Source of the DNA: Streptomyces ruber
GTDB lineage: Bacteria; Actinomycetota; Actinomycetes; Streptomycetales; Streptomycetaceae
Length of the DNA stretch: 64,000 bases
Assembly: GCF_014648075.1 (NCBI RefSeq)
Contig: NZ_BMQK01000005.1
Location: forward strand, 62,001-126,000
Reading direction: 5' to 3'
Both the position numbers and the translations under genes were made by a program. Below the pieces are notes generated by a model. The model was not told the DNA's origin. It saw nothing but the letters and a program-made list of their open reading frames with translations, and searched no databases. Shown here one piece after another: positions 25,545 through 33,620 of this stretch. Position 1 is the first letter of the stretch. Every line of letters begins with the position of its first letter.

Positions 25545-26147
25545 TCAGGCCGGCACGAGCAGCCTTCCGCGCCTGGCGTCCGCCAGGGCCTCGGGTGTCA
25601 GCACGGGGCGCGGCACCACGATCCCGCACTCCGCGCAGACCGGGCCCGACGACGGTTCGTGGGCCAGGTCGTACTTCCAGACGAGGTGCTTGCCCTCGCA
25701 CACCGGGCAGACCACGCCCGGCTCGCGCTCCAGCGCGGAGATCAGCCGGCGCAGCACCTCGGCCATCGGTCCGGACGGGTGGACCCGCGGGTCGTCGCAC
25801 CACGCGACACCGAATCCGCCCCAGGTCAGCCGGTGCCAGTCGTCCACGCTGCCCGGCCTGCGCAGCCCGTCGTGCTTCTCCTTCTTACGGCGCTGCGCGA
25901 ACTGCTCCTCGTACGCGAGCCAGACGGAGCGGGCCTCCTCCAGCTCGTCCAGTGCGGCCACGAGCCGCGCCGGATCGGGGGACCGGTCCTCGGGACCGAA
26001 CCCGGCCCGGGAGCACAAATGGTCCCAGGTCGCCCGATGCCCATAAGGGGCGAACCTTTCGAGGCACTTGCGCAGTGAATAGCGCCGCAGTGCCAGATCG
26101 CACCTCGGGTCGCGCACCTGTCTCGCCAGACTCCGGAATCCGGCCAT
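25545..26147 (-). CDS. Conserved hypothetical protein with zinc-ribbon pair
   Basis: 200-aa protein I cannot assign to a function. The C-terminal third has two CxxC knuckles, CPVC at about residue 146 and CAEC about 25 residues later, which should form a zinc ribbon. The N-terminal two-thirds are helical and charged, with HRATWDHLCSRAGFGPED and a Lys/Arg-rich QRRKKEK. There is no signal or membrane segment. The gene is convergent with soxR across 270 bp that show only a weak 6-bp stem. A DNA- or RNA-binding role is possible from the ribbon but not demonstrated. Confidence 0.8.
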   Translation of the reverse strand: MAGFRSLARQVRDPRCDLALRRYSLRKCLERFAPYGHRATWDHLCSRAGFGPEDRSPDPARLVAALDELEEARSVWLAYEEQFAQRRKKEKHDGLRRPGSVDDWHRLTWGGFGVAWCDDPRVHPSGPMAEVLRRLISALEREPGVVCPVCEGKHLVWKYDLAHEPSSGPVCAECGIVVPRPVLTPEALADARRGRLLVPA

Positions 26148-26245
26148 CGCCCTGCACCTCCGTCACACCTGCACCTGTACTCCGGTCACTTCGGCGTCGT
26201 TGTACGGACGTCGCCGAATAGACGTATCGACGCGCGATTCGGCTC

Positions 26246-26261
26246 CATCCGATTTCGGATG
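26246..26261. promoter_or_regulatory. Palindrome CATCCGA-TT-TCGGATG
   Basis: A perfect 7-2-7 inverted repeat in the 284-bp region between the zinc-ribbon gene and the penicillin-acylase-type gene. Further copies of CATCC flank it. It is a good operator candidate for an unknown regulator. Confidence 0.5.
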
Positions 26262-26340
26262 ACATCCATAAGGCATCCGTCGAGCGGTTCTCGGCCGCTC
26301 CTGACCATGTGACCGGGGATTTCCGCGGCCCTGCGGTGGG

Positions 26341-26370
26341 TTGACACCTCCAGAAAATTTGACGCATGTT
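26341..26370 (+). promoter_or_regulatory. Possible promoter of the acylase gene
   Basis: A perfect TTGACA at 26341-26346 followed 18 nt later by CATGTT (26365-26370). The -10 match is weak, but the -35 is exact and the region is AT-richer than its surroundings. Confidence 0.35.
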
Positions 26371-26431
26371 CATCTCCAAACTCGGGGATACCGGCGGTAA
26401 CGTCCGGCTCACCCCGTCGGGAGGAGCTGTC

Positions 26432-29269
26432 ATGCACTGGCGCACCCCATGCACCGCCCTCGTCAGACCGAGAACTCCCCGGCGATTCCAGGAGTTCCTC
26501 GGAGCGGCCACCGTATGCGTCCTCGTGGCGGTACTTCTGGGCCCGCTGTCCCCGGCGGCCGCCCGCGCATATTCCACCGGCACGGAATCGGCCGCGGCCG
26601 CCGTCACGGAATCGGCCACGGTGACCGAAGCGGCGGCCGAGGACCACTGCGGCGGCCGGTGCGCCGAAATACTGCCGCCCGGTCAGAACGGCAGCGCCAC
26701 CCTCGCCGAGATCCTCCTCCACCAGGTCCTCGGCGCCCGGCCCGGGCACGCGGGCGACCGGCTCGGCCCGTACGCGGACCTCGCCACCGGGTATCCCGCA
26801 CTCACCGACGCGAAGATCGGCGAGTTCTTCGACGACGCCTCCTTCGGTGTCCCCGCCGGCCAGGTCGCCTCCACCGTGCGCCCGGCCGGCCGCACGGACG
26901 TCACGATCGTCCGCGACAAGCGGAACGGTGTGCCGCACATCACCGGTACCACTCGATACGGCACCGAGTTCGGAGCGGGCTATGCGGCCGCCCAGGACCG
27001 GCTGTGGCTGATGGACCTGTTCCGGCACGTGGGCCGCGGCGAGCTGACCCCGTTCGCCGGCGGCGACCCGGCCAACCAGGGCCTGGAGCAGCAGTTCTGG
27101 CGGAGCGCGCCCTACACCGAGGCCGATCTCCGGGCGCAGATCGACCGCGTCTTCGAGACCAACGGGGCCCGCGGCGAACAGGCCCTCGCCGACGCGACCG
27201 CCTACCTCGACGGCATCAACGCCTACATCGACGCCGCCGACCGCGCCCGGAACTTCCCCGGCGAGTACGTCCTGACCGGCCACAAGGACGCGATCACCAA
27301 CGCCGGCACCATCGAGCGCTTCGAGCTGACCGACCTGGTCGCGCTCGCCTCCGTGATCGGCGCGCTGTTCGGCTCGGGGGGCGGCGGCGAGGTGGACAAC
27401 GCGCTCTCGCTGCTGGCCGCCCAGTCGAAGTACGGCGTGGCCGAGGGCACCCGGGTGTGGGAGTCCTTCCGGATGCGCAACGACCCCGAGGCCGTCCTCA
27501 CCGTCCACGAGGGCAGCTTCCCGTACGCGACCCGGCCCGACAACCCACGGGGCAGGGCTCTTCCGGAACCCGGCTCGGTGACGGCGGAACCCCTCGTCCA
27601 CGACCGCACCGGCAGCGCCGCGGGCCCCACGGCCACCGGGGCCTCGGCCGCGGCCGGCGCGAGCGCCCTGACCTCGGCCCGGCGCGGGATGTCCAACGCG
27701 CTCGTGGTGAGCGGCGAACACACCGCGAGCGGGCATCCGATCGCCGTCTTCGGGCCGCAGACCGGCTACTTCGCGCCCCAGCTGCTCCTTCTCCAGGAGC
27801 TCCAGGGGCCCGGCATCAGCGCCCGCGGCGCCTCCTTCGCGGGCCTGAGCATGTACGTCGAACTGGGCCGGGGCCAGGACTACGCCTGGAGCGCCACCAC
27901 CTCGGGCCAGGACGTCATCGACACGTACGCCGTCGAACTGTGCCGCGACGACCACCACTACCTGTACCGGGGCACCTGCACGCCGATGGAGAAGGTCGAG
28001 CGGAACAACGCGTGGCGGCCGACCACCGCCGACCCCACTCCGGCGGGCTCCTACCGCATGCAGGTCTGGCGGACCGCGTACGGCCCGGTCACGCACCGCG
28101 CGACCGTCGACGGGAAGAAGGTCGCGTACACCACCCTGCGCTCCTCCTACCTGCACGAGGTCGACTCGGTGATCGGCTTCCAGATGCTGAACGACCCGGA
28201 GTACGTGAACAGCCCGGAGAGCTTCCAGCGGGCCGTGCAGCACGTCAACTACACCTTCAACTGGTTCTACGCGGACTCCGAGCGCACCGCGTACTACAAC
28301 AGCGGCGACAACCCCGTGCGGGCCACGGACGTGGACGCCGAGTTCCCGGCGTGGGCCCGGCCGGAGTTCGAGTGGCGCGGCTGGGACCCCGGGGCGAACA
28401 CCGCCGAGTACACCCCGCCCGCCGAGCACCCGAACTCGACCGGCCAGGACTACTACGTCTCCTGGAACAACAAGCAGGCCGCGGACTACCCCGCCGCCTC
28501 CTGGGGCAACGGCTCCGTGCACCGCGGCGACCTGCTCGACACCCGGGTGCGGGAGCTGACCGGGAAGGGCGGGGTGACCAGGGCGTCGCTCGTCAAGGCG
28601 ATGGCGGAGGCCGGGCTCGCCGACCTGCGGGCCGAGCACGTGCTGCCGGAACTGCTGGAGGTGCTCGGCTCCGCCCCGGTCACCGATCCCGCGGTCGCCA
28701 CGGCGGTGACGAGGCTGAAGGACTGGGTGGCCGCCGGCGCGCTGCGCACGGAGACGTCGCCGGGTTCGCGGAAGTACGCCCACGCCGACGCGATCCGTCT
28801 CCTGGACGCCTGGTGGCCGTTGCTGGTGGAGGCCCAGTTCGCGCCGGGTCTCGGCGACGACCTCTACACGGCGGTCACCGCGAACCTGCCGGTCGACGAG
28901 TCGCCCTCGGCCGCGCACGGGCCGACCGGCGCCCACGCGGGCAGCGCCTTCCAGTACGGCTGGTGGAGCTATGTCGACAAAGATGTACGAGCGGTGCTCG
29001 GTGAGCCGGTGGAGGGCGCCCTCGCCCGTACGTACTGCGGCGGCGGCACCCTCGGCGGCTGCCGCGACGTCCTGACCGGCACCCTGAAGGAGGCGGCCGG
29101 CCGGACGGCGGCCCAGGTCTACCCGGGCGACGACACCTGCGCGGCCGGTGACCAGTGGTGCGCCGACGCGATCGTCCACCGCGAGCTGGGCGGCATCGGC
29201 CACGCGCCGATCAGCTGGCAGAACAGGCCGACGTACCAGCAGGTCGTGGAGTTCACCTCGCACCGGTAG
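26432..29269 (+). CDS. Secreted penicillin acylase-family N-terminal-nucleophile hydrolase
   Basis: 945-aa precursor that should self-cleave into alpha and beta chains. ATG at 26432 has GGGAGGAG upstream; it is followed by a signal segment (about residues 20-50). The predicted beta-chain N-terminus is Ser421 in RRGMSNALVVSG, the normal processing point of the family. Later family features include HTASGHPIAVFGPQ and a Tyr/Trp-rich C-terminal half. Homologues deacylate beta-lactams, cyclic lipopeptides (aculeacin, echinocandin) or N-acyl-homoserine lactones. The true substrate, and therefore whether this is quorum quenching or drug resistance, is unknown. Confidence 0.93.
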   Translation: MHWRTPCTALVRPRTPRRFQEFLGAATVCVLVAVLLGPLSPAAARAYSTGTESAAAAVTESATVTEAAAEDHCGGRCAEILPPGQNGSATLAEILLHQVLGARPGHAGDRLGPYADLATGYPALTDAKIGEFFDDASFGVPAGQVASTVRPAGRTDVTIVRDKRNGVPHITGTTRYGTEFGAGYAAAQDRLWLMDLFRHVGRGELTPFAGGDPANQGLEQQFWRSAPYTEADLRAQIDRVFETNGARGEQALADATAYLDGINAYIDAADRARNFPGEYVLTGHKDAITNAGTIERFELTDLVALASVIGALFGSGGGGEVDNALSLLAAQSKYGVAEGTRVWESFRMRNDPEAVLTVHEGSFPYATRPDNPRGRALPEPGSVTAEPLVHDRTGSAAGPTATGASAAAGASALTSARRGMSNALVVSGEHTASGHPIAVFGPQTGYFAPQLLLLQELQGPGISARGASFAGLSMYVELGRGQDYAWSATTSGQDVIDTYAVELCRDDHHYLYRGTCTPMEKVERNNAWRPTTADPTPAGSYRMQVWRTAYGPVTHRATVDGKKVAYTTLRSSYLHEVDSVIGFQMLNDPEYVNSPESFQRAVQHVNYTFNWFYADSERTAYYNSGDNPVRATDVDAEFPAWARPEFEWRGWDPGANTAEYTPPAEHPNSTGQDYYVSWNNKQAADYPAASWGNGSVHRGDLLDTRVRELTGKGGVTRASLVKAMAEAGLADLRAEHVLPELLEVLGSAPVTDPAVATAVTRLKDWVAAGALRTETSPGSRKYAHADAIRLLDAWWPLLVEAQFAPGLGDDLYTAVTANLPVDESPSAAHGPTGAHAGSAFQYGWWSYVDKDVRAVLGEPVEGALARTYCGGGTLGGCRDVLTGTLKEAAGRTAAQVYPGDDTCAAGDQWCADAIVHRELGGIGHAPISWQNRPTYQQVVEFTSHR

Positions 29270-29277
29270 CCGCACCG

Positions 29278-29297
29278 GTGGCCGGACGGCCGGCCAC
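29278..29297. terminator. Bidirectional hairpin terminator
   Basis: GTGGCCGG-acgg-CCGGCCAC is a perfect 8-bp stem with a 4-nt loop. It lies 9 bp after the acylase stop and before the convergent hydrolase stop. There is no U tract, as is common in streptomycetes. Confidence 0.65.
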
Positions 29298-29314
29298 GGA
29301 CGACCGGCGGCGGG

Positions 29315-30631
29315 TCAGCCGACGCGGCCCGCCGCCAGCACCACCCGCGCCAGCTCCCGGTGGCAGACGTCGCTGTGCGCGCCGGCCGGCGGCCCGCCGC
29401 GCCGCACCACCGCCGCCGCGTCGACGTTGACACAGCCGGACGCGGGCAGGGGCGGCCCGATCGCGTCGGCCAGCCCGAGCGCGACGGTGTCCGGCACCGC
29501 CCGCACCCCGTCGTACCCGAGCGCCCCCCACTTGGCGCCCAGCAGCCCGCCGGTCCCGTGGCCCGTGAGGGAGCGGGAGTCGCCCGCCGTGCGGGAGGCG
29601 AGCGGGTAGAAGGTGCCGAGCGCGGAGTCGTGGCGGGAGTGACAGCACACGAGGGGCCCGTCGATGCGGTTCTGCTGGCCGTGCAGCACCCCGCCGGCCC
29701 GGACGTCGTGCGGCAGCCGCGCGGCGAACGCGTAGTGCGAGAACGCCCCCTGGAGCAGGGTCACGCCCTTCACCGTGCGCACCCCCCGGGGCAGCCCGCG
29801 CAGCGCGAACGACACCAGCCGCGCCCCGAAGCTGTGCCCCACCAGGTGCACCCGCACATCGGGCGCCGCCTGCGCGAGCTGCCCCACGGCCCGCCCGAGC
29901 CCGCGCTCGCCCACGGTCCCCGCGCGCCGCTTCATCGCGAAGTACGTGGCCTGGCGGAGCAGTTCGTGCGCCCCGTCCCACAGCCGGGGCGGTCCGGCGG
30001 CGCGGGAGCCCGCCCCGGCCTCCGCCTCGGCCAGCGCCCCGGCGAACTCCCCGCAGACCGACACGGTGTCGCCGAACAGCATCTCGGGGTCCCCCTGCGG
30101 CACGCCCCCGGCGAGGATGTCCGCCGCGAACGCGGCCTGCGGGCCCTGCGGCCGCACCTCCACCAGGAGCCGTACGAGACGCCCGAACTCGTCCAGCGCC
30201 CCCGCGTCGTCCGGCCGCTGGTCCAGCAGCCGGGCGAGCTGCTCGACGACCGTGGCCCGCCCGGGGAACGTCTCGAGGAGCGCGTGCCGGCTGCCCTTGT
30301 CGAGCACGGGGCGCGTGGCCGCCGCCGCCACCGCCGGGGCGCGGCCGGGCAGCGGCTCGTCCGAGAACCGCATCGAGGGCCACAGCACGCCCACGTACCC
30401 CAGAGCGGCCCGCAGGGCGAGGGTGGGGAACGGTTCGAAGAAGCGGCTGTGGAGCCGGGTCGCCTCCGCCCGGTCGTTGTGCCAGCCGTGCGCGAAGACG
30501 ACCAGGTCCCGTACGCCGTGCCGGACGATCTGCGCGAGCAGCCGTTCCCGCTGCCGGTCGTCCGCGTCTCCGTCCGCGTCGAACGTCAGCTCCCAGTAGG
30601 GAGACACGCTCATGCCGCCCGCGTCCGCCAT
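29315..30631 (-). CDS. Alpha/beta-hydrolase superfamily protein
   Basis: 438-aa cytosolic protein with the nucleophile elbow VHLVGHSFGARL (Ser in GHSFG) and an early VVFAHGWHND strand that supplies an oxyanion-hole region. A C-terminal His is available in CCHSRHDSALGTF. There is no signal peptide. Streptomyces homologues are often labelled serine/threonine kinase, which nothing in the sequence supports. ATG at 30631 or an in-frame ATG at 30613 (MSVSPYWEL) are both possible. It lies 94 bp downstream of the NamZ-type gene on the same strand. Confidence 0.75.
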   Translation of the reverse strand: MADAGGMSVSPYWELTFDADGDADDRQRERLLAQIVRHGVRDLVVFAHGWHNDRAEATRLHSRFFEPFPTLALRAALGYVGVLWPSMRFSDEPLPGRAPAVAAAATRPVLDKGSRHALLETFPGRATVVEQLARLLDQRPDDAGALDEFGRLVRLLVEVRPQGPQAAFAADILAGGVPQGDPEMLFGDTVSVCGEFAGALAEAEAGAGSRAAGPPRLWDGAHELLRQATYFAMKRRAGTVGERGLGRAVGQLAQAAPDVRVHLVGHSFGARLVSFALRGLPRGVRTVKGVTLLQGAFSHYAFAARLPHDVRAGGVLHGQQNRIDGPLVCCHSRHDSALGTFYPLASRTAGDSRSLTGHGTGGLLGAKWGALGYDGVRAVPDTVALGLADAIGPPLPASGCVNVDAAAVVRRGGPPAGAHSDVCHRELARVVLAAGRVG

Positions 30632-30725
30632 GTCGAGCCCCCTTCGGCCCGGTACGCCGTGCGATCCACATGGTCCCGCCGGTGGCGGCGCTTGGCCATA
30701 CGTCGCGTACGTCCGGAGGGGGCGC

Positions 30726-31982
30726 TCAGCGGTAGAGCAGGTACCGGCCCCGCACCCGCCGGAAGGCCGCCAGCTCGTGCTGCCAGCCGCCCACGACCTC
30801 GTCGGTGCCCGCGCCCGCGTCGATCATCGTGCGCACCAGCGGGGAGCCGGTCAGCCGGTCGATCCAGTGGTCGGGGCGCCAGGCGAAGCCGCTCCACGCC
30901 TTCCTGGCGGTGACCAGGAGGCCGATCCCGGTACGCACGGGGTCGAAGGCGGCCCGGTCGTGGACGTGGAGCTGCACCCCGCCGACCGTCCTCCCCTGGA
31001 ACTTGGAGGAGGTGGGCGCGAAGTACGCCTCCCGGAACCGCACGCCCGGCAGCTGAAGCCGGTTCGCCTCCTCGGCCCACCGCCGGTCGACGCCCTCCGC
31101 GCCGAGCAGTTCGAAGGGGCGCGTGGTCCCGCGCCCCTCGGACAGGTTGGTGCCCTCGAACAGACAGGTGCCGGAGTAGACGAGGGCGGTGTCGGGCGTC
31201 GGCATGTTCGGGCTGGGCGGCACCCAGGGCAGCCCCGAGGCGTCGTAGAAGTCCGAGCGCCGCCAGCCGGACATCGGCACCGTGTCCAGCGGCACCGGCG
31301 CGCTCAGGAACTCCGCGTTGAACAGCCGGGCCAGCTCCGCCACCGTCATGCCGTGCGCCTGGGCGATCGGCTCCCGGCCGACGAAGGTGGCGAACTCCCG
31401 GTGCAGGACCGGCCCCTGTGCGGAACGCCCGGTCACCGGGTTCGGCCGGTCCAGCACCACGAAGCGCTTGCCCGCGAGCCGGGCCGCCTCCATGCAGTCG
31501 TACAGCGTCCAGATGTACGTGTAGAAGCGGGCGCCCACGTCCTGGATGTCGAAGACGACGGTGTCCACGCCGGCGGCCGTGAAGATGTCGGCGAGCGGCT
31601 GCCCGCTCTTGAGGTAGGTGTCGTGCACGGGCAGTCCGGTGGCCGGGTCGTCGTGCCGGCCCTCGGAGCCGCCCGCCTGAGCGGTGCCGCGGAAGCCGTG
31701 CTCCGGACCGAAGACGGCGACGAGGTCCACGCGGTCGTCGGCGTGCATGACGTCGACGATGTGGCGGGCGTCGCGTGTGATGCCGGTGGGGTTGGTGACC
31801 ACACCGACCCGCGCCCCGTCGAGCAGTGCGTACCCGTCGGCGGCCAGCCGCTCGAAGCCGGTCCGCAGCCGCCGCCCGCCGCCGTCCCCGCCGTCCCCGG
31901 CGGCGACGGCCGGAGCCGCCGTGAGCGCGGCGGCGGCCGTGCCGGCGGCGAGGAGTCCCCGTCTCGTCACTGTCATGGTCAT
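30726..31982 (-). CDS. NamZ-type exo-beta-N-acetylmuramidase (DUF1343), Tat-exported
   Basis: 418-aa DUF1343 protein, a family shown to include NamZ, which removes terminal MurNAc from peptidoglycan fragments. The N-terminus has a twin-arginine signal TRRGLLAAGTAAAAL. The domain contains GVVTNPTGI, FGPEHGFRG, FDIQDVGARFYTYIWTL and LDRPNP, all expected for the family. The ATG at 31982 gives MTM; a second ATG lies 6 bp in. It is likely exported folded and anchored or released outside, acting in cell-wall recycling during growth or sporulation. No muropeptide permease is adjacent. Confidence 0.88.
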   Translation of the reverse strand: MTMTVTRRGLLAAGTAAAALTAAPAVAAGDGGDGGGRRLRTGFERLAADGYALLDGARVGVVTNPTGITRDARHIVDVMHADDRVDLVAVFGPEHGFRGTAQAGGSEGRHDDPATGLPVHDTYLKSGQPLADIFTAAGVDTVVFDIQDVGARFYTYIWTLYDCMEAARLAGKRFVVLDRPNPVTGRSAQGPVLHREFATFVGREPIAQAHGMTVAELARLFNAEFLSAPVPLDTVPMSGWRRSDFYDASGLPWVPPSPNMPTPDTALVYSGTCLFEGTNLSEGRGTTRPFELLGAEGVDRRWAEEANRLQLPGVRFREAYFAPTSSKFQGRTVGGVQLHVHDRAAFDPVRTGIGLLVTARKAWSGFAWRPDHWIDRLTGSPLVRTMIDAGAGTDEVVGGWQHELAAFRRVRGRYLLYR

Positions 31983-32050
31983 GCACGGTAGCGCGGGGGC
32001 GGGTGCCGGGGAACGCGGCGGACGCGACCCGCACCGTACGGACGCCTCTT

Positions 32051-32086
32051 CCGCCGGACATACCGACTGGTTAGTCTGTCCGGCGG
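32051..32086. promoter_or_regulatory. Extended palindrome containing TACCGACTGGT, upstream of the SDR
   Basis: CCGCCGGACA (32051-32060) and TGTCCGGCGG (32077-32086) are perfect 10-bp arms around TACCGACTGGTTAGTC. The core resembles the CCGACCGGTCGG palindrome at 35919 and the site at 38754. It lies 44 bp before the chosen SDR start and probably covers its promoter. Confidence 0.6.
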
Positions 32087-32129
32087 AGCCGAGCCGCGTC
32101 ATGCGGGAGCCGTGCGGAAGGAGACCGTG

Positions 32130-32891
32130 GTGGAAGCCGTGCGGGATGCGGGAGTGGTCGTCACCGGGGCGGGGAGCGGCATCGGGGCCGCGCTGGCCCG
32201 CCGGTTCGCTGCCGAGGGCGCCCGGGTCGCCGTCAACGACCTCGACGCGGACCGGGCGAGGGCCGTCGCGGACGAGATCGGCGGCGTCGCGGTGCCCGGC
32301 GACGCCTCCGCGATCGTCACCGAGGCACGGGACGCCCTCGGCGGCACCGTCGACGTGTACTGCGCCAACGCGGGCCTCGGCTCCGCCGGCACCGAGGCGG
32401 CCGACGAGGAGGTCTGGGCGCGGGCCTGGGACCTGAACGTGATGGCGCACGTCCGCGCGGCGCGGGCGCTGCTCCCGGACTGGCTGGAGCGCGGCCGCGG
32501 CCGGTTCGTCTCCACGGTCTCCGCCGCCGGGCTGCTCACCATGATCGGCGCCGCCCCGTACAGCGTCACCAAGCACGGCGCGTACGCCTTCGCCGAGTGG
32601 CTGTCGCTCACCTACCGCCACCGCGGCCTGAAGGTGCACGCGGTCTGCCCCCAGGGCGTGCGCACCGACATGCTGGCCGCCACCGGGAGCGCGGGCGACC
32701 TGGTGCTCGCGCCGACCGCGATCGAACCCGGGGCCGTCGCGGACGCGCTGATGAAGGGCATCGAGGAGGACCGCTTCCTGATCCTGCCGCACCCCGAGGT
32801 CGCCGAGTTCTACCAGGCGCGGGCCACCGTCCCGGACCGGTGGCTGACCGGTATGAACCGTATCCAGCAGAAGTGGGAGGCCACCGGCTGA
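32130..32891 (+). CDS. Short-chain dehydrogenase/reductase
   Basis: 253-aa classical SDR using NAD(P)H. The cofactor motif TGAGSGIG is at residues 12-19, an NAG motif follows (YCANAGLG), and the active-site Tyr144-x3-Lys148 (YSVTK) is preceded by Ser in VSAAG. The GTG at 32130 is chosen for its 6-nt spacing from AAGGAG at 32118-32123; a GTG at 32127 also works. The long C-terminus (EFYQARATVPDRWLTGMNRI) is typical of SDRs linked to acyl-CoA metabolism. A TetR gene follows directly, and its promoter region carries the shared TACCGAC-type site. Confidence 0.92.
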   Translation: MEAVRDAGVVVTGAGSGIGAALARRFAAEGARVAVNDLDADRARAVADEIGGVAVPGDASAIVTEARDALGGTVDVYCANAGLGSAGTEAADEEVWARAWDLNVMAHVRAARALLPDWLERGRGRFVSTVSAAGLLTMIGAAPYSVTKHGAYAFAEWLSLTYRHRGLKVHAVCPQGVRTDMLAATGSAGDLVLAPTAIEPGAVADALMKGIEEDRFLILPHPEVAEFYQARATVPDRWLTGMNRIQQKWEATG

Positions 32892-32992
32892 CCGCACGGC
32901 CGGGACTCCCTGCCCGGCGTGCCGGACACGGGCAATGGCAAGATCCTCCGTACACGGAGCACACAGCAGCGGTGAGCGGAGCGGAGAGGCAG

Positions 32993-33595
32993 GTGGCGAC
33001 AGTGCCCAGGACGACGGACACGGACGGGCAACCCGTTCCGCGGCGGCTGCTGGCCGCCGCCACCCGGCTCTTCGCCGAGCAGGGCTACGACCGTACGTCG
33101 GTGCAGGAGATCGTGGAGGCGGCCGGCGTCACCAAGGGCGCGCTGTACCACTACTTCGGCTCCAAGGACGACCTGCTGCACGAGGTGTACGCACGCGTGC
33201 TCCGCGTCCAGCAGGAGCGCCTGGACACCTTCGCGGACGCCGACGAGCCCGTGGAGAAGCGGCTGCGGGGCGCCGCGGCCGACGTCGTCGTCACGACGAT
33301 CGAGAACCTCGACGACGCCTCGATCTTCTTCCGCTCGATGCACCACCTGAGCCCCGAGAAGAACAAGCAGGTGCGCGCCGAACGCCGGCGGTACCACGAG
33401 CGCTTCCGCGCGCTCGTCGAGGAGGGCCAGGAGTCGGGCGTCTTCTCCAAGGCGACCCCGGCGGACCTGGTGGTGGACTACCACTTCGGTTCCGTGCACC
33501 ACCTGTCCACCTGGTACCGGCCCGACGGTCCGCTCACCCCGCAGCAGGTCGCGGACCACCTGGCGGACCTGCTGCTGCGGGCGCTGCGCCCCTAG
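32993..33595 (+). CDS. TetR-family transcriptional regulator (candidate ACCGACCGGT regulon)
   Basis: 200-aa TetR protein with RLLAAATRLFAEQGYDRTSVQ and the recognition segment GALYHYFGSKDDL. The GTG at 32993 is preferred (GGAGAGG upstream); a GTG at 33002 is in frame. The ligand domain has FFRSMHHLSPEKNKQVRAER, as in regulators of fatty-acid and sterol catabolism genes (KstR2/FadR-like groups). It sits between the SDR and the acyl-CoA dehydrogenase/APH pair. Related palindromes precede the SDR, the APH gene and the FAD dehydrogenase, so it is the best candidate for their common repressor. Confidence 0.88.
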   Translation: MATVPRTTDTDGQPVPRRLLAAATRLFAEQGYDRTSVQEIVEAAGVTKGALYHYFGSKDDLLHEVYARVLRVQQERLDTFADADEPVEKRLRGAAADVVVTTIENLDDASIFFRSMHHLSPEKNKQVRAERRRYHERFRALVEEGQESGVFSKATPADLVVDYHFGSVHHLSTWYRPDGPLTPQQVADHLADLLLRALRP

Positions 33596-33610
33596 CGGAA
33601 CCAGGGGCGC
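33586..33610. terminator. Convergent terminator
   Basis: GCGCCCCT (33586-33593) and AGGGGCGC (33603-33610) form a perfect 8-bp stem with a 9-nt loop. The left arm includes the end of the TetR coding sequence and the structure lies between the convergent TetR and acyl-CoA dehydrogenase stops. Confidence 0.55.
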
Positions 33611-33620
33611 CCGCGCGCCC

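Noticed and set aside
26186..29275. 1029-aa minus-strand open frame
   Set aside because: Antisense shadow of the penicillin-acylase gene, produced by high third-position GC.
29315..30631. Serine/threonine kinase annotation for the alpha/beta hydrolase
   Set aside because: No HRD, DFG or glycine loop; the GHSFG elbow supports a hydrolase.
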